DNA of 36,169 bases. Origin: an uncultured Prevotella sp. (lineage in GTDB: Bacteria; Bacteroidota; Bacteroidia; Bacteroidales; Bacteroidaceae). Below the pieces are notes generated by a model that worked only from the letters and a program-made list of their open reading frames with translations, did no database searches and was not told where the DNA came from. The stretch spans positions 1-36,169 of the forward strand of contig CAAFFL010000188.1 of NCBI GenBank assembly GCA_900762125.1, written 5' to 3'. Each line of letters opens with the position of its first letter. Positions within the stretch are counted from its first letter, which is position 1. The position numbers and the translations under genes were made by a program. Of this stretch, positions 14,979 to 21,550 are shown piece after piece.

Positions 14979-15039
14979 TAGGAGTTAGGGGTTAGGAGTT
15001 AGGGGTTAGGAGTTAGGAGTTACGAATTACGAATTACAA
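14976..15039. repeat. Heptanucleotide tandem repeat (TTAGGAG/TTAGGGG, then TTACGAA)
   Basis: About eight 7-bp units starting at the trpB2 stop codon: TTAGGAG and TTAGGGG alternating, then TTACGAA twice. Same class as 6661-6742. It fills the space between stop codon and terminator. Confidence 0.9.
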
Positions 15040-15040
15040 G

Positions 15041-15085
15041 TCTGCCGCGACAAGCATCCAATATGCTTGCCGCGGCTGTTTTTTT
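15041..15085 (+). terminator. Terminator of trpB2
   Basis: Long stem GCCGCG-A-CAAGCAT / ATGCTTG-CCGCGGC with a short loop and seven T after it. Confidence 0.9.
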
Positions 15086-15166
15086 ATGGTCTGCTTAATC
15101 CGACAACACTTGCTTTGTAGTCTCAACTTTTTTATCTCAATGGCGTATAATCTCAAAAATTTTATG

Positions 15167-15174
15167 TAAGTTTG
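15167..15174 (+). promoter_or_regulatory. TAAGTTTG box upstream of the SusD remnant
   Basis: Matches TAnnTTTG within an AT-rich stretch (15086-15175 otherwise holds nothing I can name). If active it would transcribe the SusD remnant and possibly the GH31-GH127 genes. No clear -33 box. Confidence 0.35.
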
Positions 15175-15178
15175 CACC

Positions 15179-15382
15179 GTGATTGCCAAGCAGGTAAACA
15201 TGCCCGTGACTGAAAACGAGGACGACATACCTTTGCAGAGCTGGGTGCGCACCTATGACGGCATCAACGCATGCAACCGCGTGCGCATCCGATAAAACCA
15301 GGAACCTGTTCCCGATTCCCCACAGCCAGACCCTGACTAACGGGAACCTCAAGCAGAACCCCGGCTATGATGAGTAATTGCC
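15179..15382 (+). pseudogene. SusD/RagB-family remnant
   Basis: Two coding-like pieces in different frames. The first reads VTENEDDIPLQSW, then TYDGINACNRV, like the N-terminal helical part of SusD proteins where W...YxGIxxCNRV is common. The second reads RNLFPIPHSQ, then LKQNPGYDE and a stop, the standard C-terminal end of SusD lipoproteins (LFPIP...NPNLxQNPGY). Some 400 or more residues that should lie between are missing, so this is an internally deleted gene. SusD proteins bind glycans at the cell surface next to a SusC transporter. Its place just before GH31 shows this was once a fuller polysaccharide utilisation locus. Confidence 0.75.
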
Positions 15383-15414
15383 GGCATTGACAGACTGAAT
15401 ATTCAATTTTAACC

Positions 15415-15448
15415 GGCACTGTCACGACAGAACGCCAGTGACAGTGCC
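15415..15448 (+). terminator. Hairpin between SusD remnant and GH31
   Basis: Perfect 11-bp stem GGCACTGTCAC / GTGACAGTGCC with a 12-nt loop, followed by ATTTTCTCTCC. It may be a terminator or an intercistronic mRNA stabiliser. It lies 30 nt before the GH31 start, so GH31 is probably read through it. Confidence 0.65.
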
Positions 15449-15478
15449 ATTTTCTCTCCATTAAACCAAAAGCATCTT

Positions 15479-17923
15479 ATGACTAAACATTTTCTGCTTT
15501 CCATTATCATGCTGTTGTCAACCGTCATGACGGCATCCGCCAAGGGAATCATCACTGGTGGCGAGCGTACCATCGGCGACAAACAGTATTACATCTCTTT
15601 CTATAGTCCATCCATCGTCCGTGTCAGGGTGCTGCCAGCCAGCCTGACGCTGAAGGAGCGCAAGAGCTATTCTGTCATCCTCGGCGAAGGGCAGAAACTT
15701 CGCGAGAGCGTCAAGACTCAGGAGGCTGACGGTCAGCTCCGCCTTGCCAGCAACAACATCGCGGTCAGCCTGAACCTCTCCGACGGCACCATCGCCTTCG
15801 CCGACAGCAAGGGCACCACGCTGCTCCGCACGGGCAAGACCTCGATCACCCCTTGCACGAACGCCGTCGACAAGGGTAAGTTTGCCCTCAGTCAGACGTT
15901 CCGTCTACAGGACGACGAGGCAATCTACGGCCTCGGACAGCTGCGCGACACATTCATGAACCAGCGCGGCCGCGACGTGGAGATCTGGAACCACAACACC
16001 TATATCTCCATCCCTTACTTCATGAGCGAGCGCGGCTACGGCCTCTACTGGGATAATGCCGGCCGGTCGCGCTTCACGGACAACGCTGAGGGCACGACCT
16101 TCCGGAGCGAGGTGGGGCCGTACGTGGACTATTACTTCTTCTATAAGGACGGTACCGCCGACGGCGTCATCGCCGCCATCCGCGACCTCACGGGCCAAGC
16201 CACGATGCTGCCGCAGTGGGCGACGGGCTTCTGGCAGTGTCGTGAGCGTTACAAGACCAGCGACGAGCTCACCGCCGTGCTCGACAAGCACCGCGAGTTG
16301 CAGATCCCCCTCGACGGCATCGTCCAGGACTGGCAGTACTGGGGCTGCGACTCCAACTGGAATGCCATGGACTTCATGAACCCCTACTATATTAATAAGG
16401 TGAACGACCCCGCGTGGAAGAAGTATCTCCCCGGCGACATGAAGAACCTCCCTGCTCAGGGCGAGCCGCGCATCAAGTCGCCACAGGCGATGGTCGACTA
16501 TGTGCATCAGCACAACGCTCACCTGATGATCACCATCTGGGCGAACTTCGGACCGTGGACAAAGGCCTTCGCCGACCTGAAGAAGATCAATGCCTTGCTG
16601 CCCTTCGACACGTGGCCACGCAACAATGGCGTGATGCCCTACGACGTTTTCAACCCAGAGGCACGCAACATCTATTGGCGCTACCTCCGTAACCTCTATG
16701 GCATGGGCTTGGACGCCTGGTGGACCGACTCCACCGAGCCCGACCACTTCGAGGTACCGGGCGATGACGACTATATGACCTTCGACGGCTCATGGCGCAG
16801 CGTGAAGAACGCGTTCTCGATCCTTCACAACCGGGGCATCTATGAGCACCAGCGGGCGATGAAGGGCAACTACAAGCGCTCCTTGCAGATGACGCGCAGC
16901 GGCGCCTTCGGCATCCAGCACTATGGCACGTTTTCCTGGAGCGGCGACATCATCGCCTCATGGCAGGAGATGAAGCAACAGATCCCCTCGGGACTGAACT
17001 ATACGCTCTGCGGCATCCCTTATTGGAACACTGACCTCGGCGGATTCTTCTACTGGGAGTTTGACCAGCAGCCCACGAACCCCGCCATCAAAGAGCTCCA
17101 GACGCGCTGGATGGAGTGGGGCACGTTCATGCCGCTCATGCGCAACCACTGCTCCTCGCCGATGGTCAGCGAGATCTATCTCATGGGCCAGGACGGCGAC
17201 TGGGCCTACGATGCCATCAAGAAGTTCATCAAGCTGCGCTACACGCTCCAACCGTATATATATAGTAATGTGGCCGACTGCGCCCTGGCTGGTGGCAGCA
17301 TGATGCGCGCCCTGGTGATGGACTTCGCCAAGGACCGCCACGCCTCGCGCCTCAACGATGAGTATCTCTTCGGCCGTAACATCCTTGTCAAGCCGGTCAC
17401 CGACCCGATGTACACCTGGAAAGACCAGCAGAAGAAGGGGCATCTCATCTTCCCCGACGTGAAGAAGGCGGCCGCACCCGTGACGGTCTATCTACCCGAG
17501 GGCACGCAGTGGTTTGACTTCTGGACCGACGAGCGCCACGACGGTGGACAGACCATAGACCGTCTCTGCCCTATCGACATCATGCCAGTCTATCTGAAGG
17601 CGGGCACCATCCTACCGCTCGGACCCGATGTGCAGTACACGGGTGAGAAGTCGTGGGAGACACTCGATGTGAAGGTCTACCCCGGTGCCGACGGCTCGTT
17701 CGCGCTCTATGAGGATGCCGGCGACGGCTATGGCTATGAGCGAGGCGCCTATCACCAGACGCACTTCACCTACCGTGATGCCGACCGCACACTGACCATC
17801 ACGCCCGACCGCCACTCCTTCAAGGGCATGCTGAAGAGTCACACCTTCCGCATCCGCCTCGTGGGCACTATGCAGGTGAAAGAGGTTACTGTAGAAGAAA
17901 AGCCTGTCACGGTACAACTCTAA
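15479..17923 (+). CDS. GH31 glycoside hydrolase, probable alpha-xylosidase/alpha-glucosidase
   Basis: 814 residues with a signal peptide at about 1-21 (TASAKG). After the N-terminal beta-sandwich comes LPQWATGFWQCRERYKTSDEL, the opening of the GH31 barrel in its alpha-xylosidase-like branch. The likely nucleophile is Asp417 in WWTDSTEPD and the likely acid/base Asp490 in WSGDIIASW. IPYWNTDLGGF follows, then C-terminal beta domains. It would cleave alpha-linked xylose or glucose from oligosaccharide ends in the periplasm. The resemblance to xyloglucan alpha-xylosidases is my reading of the motifs; alpha-glucosidase cannot be excluded. The next gene starts 5 nt after, so the two form an operon. 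Confidence 0.88.
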   Translation: MTKHFLLSIIMLLSTVMTASAKGIITGGERTIGDKQYYISFYSPSIVRVRVLPASLTLKERKSYSVILGEGQKLRESVKTQEADGQLRLASNNIAVSLNLSDGTIAFADSKGTTLLRTGKTSITPCTNAVDKGKFALSQTFRLQDDEAIYGLGQLRDTFMNQRGRDVEIWNHNTYISIPYFMSERGYGLYWDNAGRSRFTDNAEGTTFRSEVGPYVDYYFFYKDGTADGVIAAIRDLTGQATMLPQWATGFWQCRERYKTSDELTAVLDKHRELQIPLDGIVQDWQYWGCDSNWNAMDFMNPYYINKVNDPAWKKYLPGDMKNLPAQGEPRIKSPQAMVDYVHQHNAHLMITIWANFGPWTKAFADLKKINALLPFDTWPRNNGVMPYDVFNPEARNIYWRYLRNLYGMGLDAWWTDSTEPDHFEVPGDDDYMTFDGSWRSVKNAFSILHNRGIYEHQRAMKGNYKRSLQMTRSGAFGIQHYGTFSWSGDIIASWQEMKQQIPSGLNYTLCGIPYWNTDLGGFFYWEFDQQPTNPAIKELQTRWMEWGTFMPLMRNHCSSPMVSEIYLMGQDGDWAYDAIKKFIKLRYTLQPYIYSNVADCALAGGSMMRALVMDFAKDRHASRLNDEYLFGRNILVKPVTDPMYTWKDQQKKGHLIFPDVKKAAAPVTVYLPEGTQWFDFWTDERHDGGQTIDRLCPIDIMPVYLKAGTILPLGPDVQYTGEKSWETLDVKVYPGADGSFALYEDAGDGYGYERGAYHQTHFTYRDADRTLTITPDRHSFKGMLKSHTFRIRLVGTMQVKEVTVEEKPVTVQL

Positions 17924-17927
17924 GCAA

Positions 17928-19964
17928 ATGAAGATGAAACAGAAACTTATCATGACTTTGGTAGCCCTGGCTTGTTGTGCAACTTTGGCAGCGCAGCCGA
18001 CCGGTAACGGCTACCCATACACGCAGGTGCCGTTCACCAGCGTGAAGATGACGGCCGGCTCGTTCTGGGGCGACCGCCTTAAGGCAGCTACCGATGTGAC
18101 CATCCCTCTGGCATTCAGTAAATGTGAGAGTGAGGACAGGTACAGCAACTTTGTGAAGGCAGCCAACCCGGACGAAGCATACGATGTGGGTAAGTTCATG
18201 GGGTTCCCCTTCGACGACACCGATGTCTATAAGACGATAGAAGGAGCGAGCTACAGCCTGCAGACATATCCAAATAAGGTGCTGGAGGCTTATATCGACA
18301 GCGTGCTCACGCTGGTGGCGGCAGCCCAGCTTAGTGATGGCTACCTGTATACCGCACGGACCATCAACCCCAAGAAACCGCATCCATGGGCTGGACCAAG
18401 TCGGTGGTCGGAAGTGGAGAACGGCAGCCATGAGCTCTACGACCTGGGGCACATGGTCGACGCCGCATGCGCACACTACCAGGCCACAGGCAGCACGAAG
18501 TTCCTCGACATCGCAGAGCGGTATGCTGATTGTGTGGTGAGGGAGATAGGGCCTAGAGCAGGGCAGACTACAGTGGTCCCAGGTCATCAGATTGCAGAGA
18601 TGGCACTGGCCCGCCTTTATGTTCTCACGGGAAAGAAGAAGTACCTGGACGAGGCGAAATACATGCTGGACTACCGCGGGCGCACGCACATCAGGAACGC
18701 CTATTCGCAGAGCCACATCCCTGTTGTGGAGCAGCGCGAGGCGGTGGGTCATGCCGTCAGGGCGGGTTATATGTATGCAGGCATGGCAGACATCGCTGCA
18801 CTGACAGGTGACTCGTCGTATATCAAGGCAATAGACGCAATATGGGAGAACATCGTCAGCAAGAAGTATTATCTCACCGGTGGAGTGGGCGCACGCCACA
18901 ACAACGAAGGCTTCGGTGAGAACTATGAACTGCCGAACATGTCGGCCTACAACGAGACCTGCGCTGCCATAGCACAATGCTATCTCAACCTTAGGTTGTT
19001 CCTCCTGCATGGCGACAGCAAGTACATCGATTGCTTGGAACGCACGCTGTATAATGGCGTCATCTCGGGAATGAGCATGGATGGCGGTAAGTTTTTCTAT
19101 CCCAACCCGTTGTCAAGCGACGGTGCCTATAAGTTCAATTCCGATGGTACGACGACACGCCAGCCGTGGTTCGGGTGCGCCTGCTGTCCTAGCAATCTCT
19201 GCCGCTTCATCCCCTCTGTACCTGGCTATCTCTATGCCGTCAAGGACAACAGTATCTACGTGAACCTCTTTGCAGACAACATAGCGACGATGCAGGTGAA
19301 CAGCAAGGAAGTCACGCTTCAGCAGACTACAGAATATCCCTGGAGCGGAGATATCAGTATCCGGGTGGTGAAGAGCAAGGCAAAGGACGTTACGCTAAAG
19401 GTGCGCATACCAGGATGGGCACGCAGCGAAGTGGTGCCAAGCGACCTCTATGCGTTCAGCGACAGCATGAAAACCTCATGGTCGGTGACCCTAAACGGCA
19501 AGACCATCGACGCTTCTTGCCCGGAAAAAGGCTATGTAAGCATATCCGGCGCAAGGAAAGGTGACGTGGTGCGCATACATCTGGATATGATACCGCGTAT
19601 GGTGATAGCAGACAGCAGGGTGGCTGACGACAAGGGACGTGTGGCCGTGGAGCGCGGTCCGCTGGTTTACTGTGCCGAGAGTCCTGACAATCAAGGGTTT
19701 GACGTGCTGCACACCGTGCTGGATAGCAAGGCCGTGTTCAAGACCATGCCGGGATATAAGATTACCAACACCGAAGGTGACGGCAAGCAATTCAGCGTGA
19801 CTGCACTGACGACAAGTGTACAGGCCTTGAGTACAGACTGCAACGGGATCTTGTCATCCCGTCCAGTCACCCTGACGATGATCCCCTATTATGCCTGGAA
19901 TCACAGAGGGGCCGCACGCATGCAGGTATGGATGCCTGCCGGGCTGGGTGTCCTGGAGAAATAA
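17928..19964 (+). CDS. GH127 family beta-L-arabinofuranosidase-like protein
   Basis: 678 residues from the ATG at 17928 (an ATG at 17934 is also possible), with a signal peptide at about 1-22 (TLAAQP). The opening VPFTSVKMTAGSFWGDRL and GRAGQTTVVPGHQ-like segments fit GH127/DUF1680. The zinc-site residues are visible: Glu343 and Cys345 in YNETC, and Cys417, Cys419 and Cys420 in WFGCACCPSN. In the characterised HypBA1 enzyme such cysteines bind zinc and one acts as nucleophile. It would remove beta-L-arabinofuranose from plant glycans. Use of AGG arginine codons looks higher than in nearby genes, which may mark separate origin. Partner of GH31. Confidence 0.88.
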   Translation: MKMKQKLIMTLVALACCATLAAQPTGNGYPYTQVPFTSVKMTAGSFWGDRLKAATDVTIPLAFSKCESEDRYSNFVKAANPDEAYDVGKFMGFPFDDTDVYKTIEGASYSLQTYPNKVLEAYIDSVLTLVAAAQLSDGYLYTARTINPKKPHPWAGPSRWSEVENGSHELYDLGHMVDAACAHYQATGSTKFLDIAERYADCVVREIGPRAGQTTVVPGHQIAEMALARLYVLTGKKKYLDEAKYMLDYRGRTHIRNAYSQSHIPVVEQREAVGHAVRAGYMYAGMADIAALTGDSSYIKAIDAIWENIVSKKYYLTGGVGARHNNEGFGENYELPNMSAYNETCAAIAQCYLNLRLFLLHGDSKYIDCLERTLYNGVISGMSMDGGKFFYPNPLSSDGAYKFNSDGTTTRQPWFGCACCPSNLCRFIPSVPGYLYAVKDNSIYVNLFADNIATMQVNSKEVTLQQTTEYPWSGDISIRVVKSKAKDVTLKVRIPGWARSEVVPSDLYAFSDSMKTSWSVTLNGKTIDASCPEKGYVSISGARKGDVVRIHLDMIPRMVIADSRVADDKGRVAVERGPLVYCAESPDNQGFDVLHTVLDSKAVFKTMPGYKITNTEGDGKQFSVTALTTSVQALSTDCNGILSSRPVTLTMIPYYAWNHRGAARMQVWMPAGLGVLEK

Positions 19965-20034
19965 TGCCTTGACATAGACTTCATACCTGGAACTTATGAA
20001 GACAGGCTTGAAGGGTTATCCCTATGAAATTGGG

Positions 20035-20070
20035 CAGGAGGTAAACACTGATCAAGGTGTTTATCTCCTG
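20035..20070 (+). terminator. Terminator after GH127
   Basis: Fourteen-bp stem CAGGAGGTAAACAC / GTGTTTATCTCCTG (one G-T pair) with an 8-nt loop and TATTCCTATTTA after it. Confidence 0.75.
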
Positions 20071-20141
20071 TATTCCTATTTACCGACATATCGCACCGTA
20101 CAAATGGAACAGCTAACCTTACACCCTAGTTAGTTTATCAA

Positions 20142-20229
20142 GTAATTTAAGTTAAATTACTCGGTAATTTAGGTTAAATTACTCGGTAATTTAAGTTAAA
20201 TTACTTCGCAATTTAAGTTAAATTACTAG
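20142..20229. repeat. Four-copy 22-bp palindromic repeat array
   Basis: Four tandem units of 22 bp at 20142, 20164, 20186 and 20208. Each core is GTAATTTA-AGT-TAAATTAC (8-bp inverted arms) plus a 3-nt spacer (TCG, TCG, TTC, TAG). Only three core positions differ: unit 2 has GGT in the centre and unit 4 starts GCAATTTA. The inverted half-sites thus recur every 11 bp, eight in all, on one face of the helix. The array ends about 10 nt before the -33 box of the HU-like gene. It is most simply a multi-site operator; an iteron-like function is another option. Confidence 0.9.
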
Positions 20230-20237
20230 TTCATCTC

Positions 20238-20268
20238 TTGCTTATGTGAAGATAATGTTGTATCTTTG
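20238..20268 (+). promoter_or_regulatory. Promoter of the HU-like gene
   Basis: TTG at 20238-20240, a 20-nt spacer, TATCTTTG at 20261-20268, 34 nt before the ATG at 20303. The 22-bp palindrome array lies immediately upstream. Confidence 0.75.
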
Positions 20269-20302
20269 CAACAGTTCCAACCACTTTAAATGTTTTAAAA
20301 TC

Positions 20303-20728
20303 ATGATTCACTACACATTACGTAAGAACAACATCAAGAGCCACAAAGGCTACGGAAAGTTTTACGCCCACACCATCAAGGCGCAGAAGGTGAACATGGG
20401 TACCATCGCAAAGGAAATTGAGCATGCCACGACGCTGTCGGAGGCCGACGTCCTGGCAGCCATCAAGGCATTGTCATTGTCCATCAAGCAGCATCTGCAG
20501 GAAGGACAGACCGTCGACCTCGGTGAACTGGGGCGCTTCTCCATCGCCGTGAAGAGCATCCCCGCCGACAGCCCGAAGGCATGGAACCAGAAGAAGAACA
20601 TCACTGGCTTCCAGCTCGTCCACCATGCTCAGGCTCACCGCAACGCGACGCAGGGTCGCGTCCTCGAGCGTCCCCTCCTCGACGGCTGCAAGGCTGTCCG
20701 CGACGACGACGCGCGAGTGATAGAGTAA
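20303..20728 (+). CDS. HU-like DNA-binding protein, Bacteroidetes type
   Basis: 141 residues from the ATG at 20303, chosen because IHYTLRKNNIKSHKGYGKFYAH is the usual opening of this group. It follows the HU/IHF fold: N-terminal helices with TIAKEIEHATTLSEADVLAAIKALSLSIKQHL, then the VDLGELGRFSIAV strand, then the DNA-binding arm region (KKNITGFQLVH). The C-terminal tail is Arg- and Asp-rich and looks less conserved. Such proteins bend or coat DNA. The promoter is preceded by four AT-rich 22-bp palindromes, which may be its control region. Whether this protein binds them itself is open. Confidence 0.85.
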   Translation: MIHYTLRKNNIKSHKGYGKFYAHTIKAQKVNMGTIAKEIEHATTLSEADVLAAIKALSLSIKQHLQEGQTVDLGELGRFSIAVKSIPADSPKAWNQKKNITGFQLVHHAQAHRNATQGRVLERPLLDGCKAVRDDDARVIE

Positions 20729-20783
20729 CTCCTCCCGGTAACCTGCTGGTTTATTTTTATTGACCACAAAATATTCCAGCAGG

Positions 20784-20812
20784 TTTCTTGCTTTTCTCCC
20801 GATTTCTTCCTA
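20784..20812 (+). repeat. 29-bp promoter-segment repeat, copy 1
   Basis: Begins TTTCTTGCTTTTCTCCC and ends TTTCTTCCTA. It matches 21351-21379 at 26 of 29 positions by eye. Copy 1 lies within a working-looking promoter. Confidence 0.7.
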
Positions 20813-20818
20813 CATTTG
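20788..20818 (+). promoter_or_regulatory. Promoter of the antitoxin-like gene
   Basis: TTG at 20788-20790, a 20-nt spacer, TACATTTG at 20811-20818, 27 nt before the ATG at 20846. Confidence 0.75.
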
Positions 20819-20845
20819 CAGTCGGAACCAATAGATATTCTTGCA

Positions 20846-21160
20846 ATGACAGAGATCACTTTACGAATAGAAGACGAGTCACTCCTCTCAAGTCTGCGAA
20901 AGATATTCAGATCTTTGCAAGGAGTTGAGATTGTCGGCAAGCGTAGGGCTAGTTTGCAGCCATTAGCAGAAAAGCCTGTGTCAAGCGATTACCCGCGTAC
21001 AGTCAAGGCAATTAGTCGTGGACACCATCTTACTGACAGTGAGATGGCGAAAGAACTTTCGTCCTACCCTGAGATTGATATTGCATCTGATGTTGATGCA
21101 AAGAGTTTCATTTCATCGAACTCTGGCAAAGCTGTCAACCCTATCAACAAATGGTTATAG
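20846..21160 (+). CDS. Small protein, antitoxin-like, no partner seen
   Basis: 104 residues from the ATG at 20846 (the in-frame ATG at 20816 lies inside the -7 region). It opens TEITLRIEDESLLSSLRKIFRSLQGVEIV, the strand-then-helix pattern of small Bacteroidetes antitoxins such as the one at 13075. The middle and C-terminus are polar with no motif I recognise. No toxin-like frame follows; bases 21161-21250 hold only short frames. It could be an orphan antitoxin, the remains of a module whose toxin was lost, or an unrelated small protein. A good promoter precedes it. Confidence 0.5.
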   Translation: MTEITLRIEDESLLSSLRKIFRSLQGVEIVGKRRASLQPLAEKPVSSDYPRTVKAISRGHHLTDSEMAKELSSYPEIDIASDVDAKSFISSNSGKAVNPINKWL

Positions 21161-21260
21161 CATGGTACATCAAGGAGAAATCAGGCTGTGAGCGACCTCC
21201 AGCTAGGCGAACTGATCATCAAGGACAATGATTCTTCAACATAGTTCATTGACAAATTAA

Positions 21261-21286
21261 TGCGTTGCGCAATATTGCGCAACGCA
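21261..21286. repeat. 26-bp perfect palindrome
   Basis: TGCGTTGCGCAAT followed at once by its exact reverse complement, with no loop. TTACGCAATTA just after repeats part of the arm. It lies between the antitoxin-like gene and the helicase gene. No T-run follows. Possible dimer-binding operator, recombination site or cruciform. Confidence 0.9.
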
Positions 21287-21350
21287 AAGTTACGCAATTA
21301 GTGAATAACCTCCAAATCTTCGGGCGTTTTATTACGTAATTCCTGCACTA

Positions 21351-21379
21351 TTCCCTGCTTTTCTCCCAATTTCTTCCTA
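21351..21379 (+). repeat. 29-bp promoter-segment repeat, copy 2
   Basis: Copy of 20784-20812 with three differences. The -7 box that follows copy 1 is degraded here to TAACTCAA, so it is probably a dead promoter left by duplication. Confidence 0.65.
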
Positions 21380-21451
21380 ACTCAATGATTATGACACAAG
21401 ATGCATCGAGGCAAAGAAAAGGCACTACTATATTAAAAGAAAGAAACATTT

Positions 21452-21506
21452 CATTATTATTTGTTTTACCACAATTTGTGATATAACAAATAATAATGTA
21501 CCTTTG
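21452..21506 (+). promoter_or_regulatory. Helicase promoter enclosed by a 14-bp dyad
   Basis: TTTG at 21475-21478, a 20-nt spacer and TACCTTTG at 21499-21506. Perfect 14-bp arms CATTATTATTTGTT (21452-21465) and AACAAATAATAATG (21485-21498) flank the -33 box and touch the -7 box. An inner CACAA/TTGTG dyad lies at the -33. This is a strong candidate operator for repression of the helicase-NUDIX operon. Confidence 0.75.
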
Positions 21507-21550
21507 CGCCAGATAAAAAAAAAAACATAATCATAAACTCTTTTGCGTTT

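Larger units (their letters stand above)
21161..21451. other. Intergenic region with palindrome and duplicated promoter segment
   Basis: About 290 bases without a convincing gene. It holds the 26-bp perfect palindrome at 21261-21286, a copy of an upstream promoter segment at 21351-21379, and AT-rich sequence. A short frame near 21190 (SDLQLGELIIKDND) might be a gene remnant, but it is too short to identify. Confidence 0.5.

Noticed and set aside
15415..15448. Riboswitch in the leader of GH31
   Set aside because: Only one simple hairpin is seen, placed as expected for a 3' end of the SusD remnant.
20142..20229. Reading the 22-bp array as a CRISPR
   Set aside because: Units are directly adjacent with only 3-nt spacers and no unique spacer sequence.
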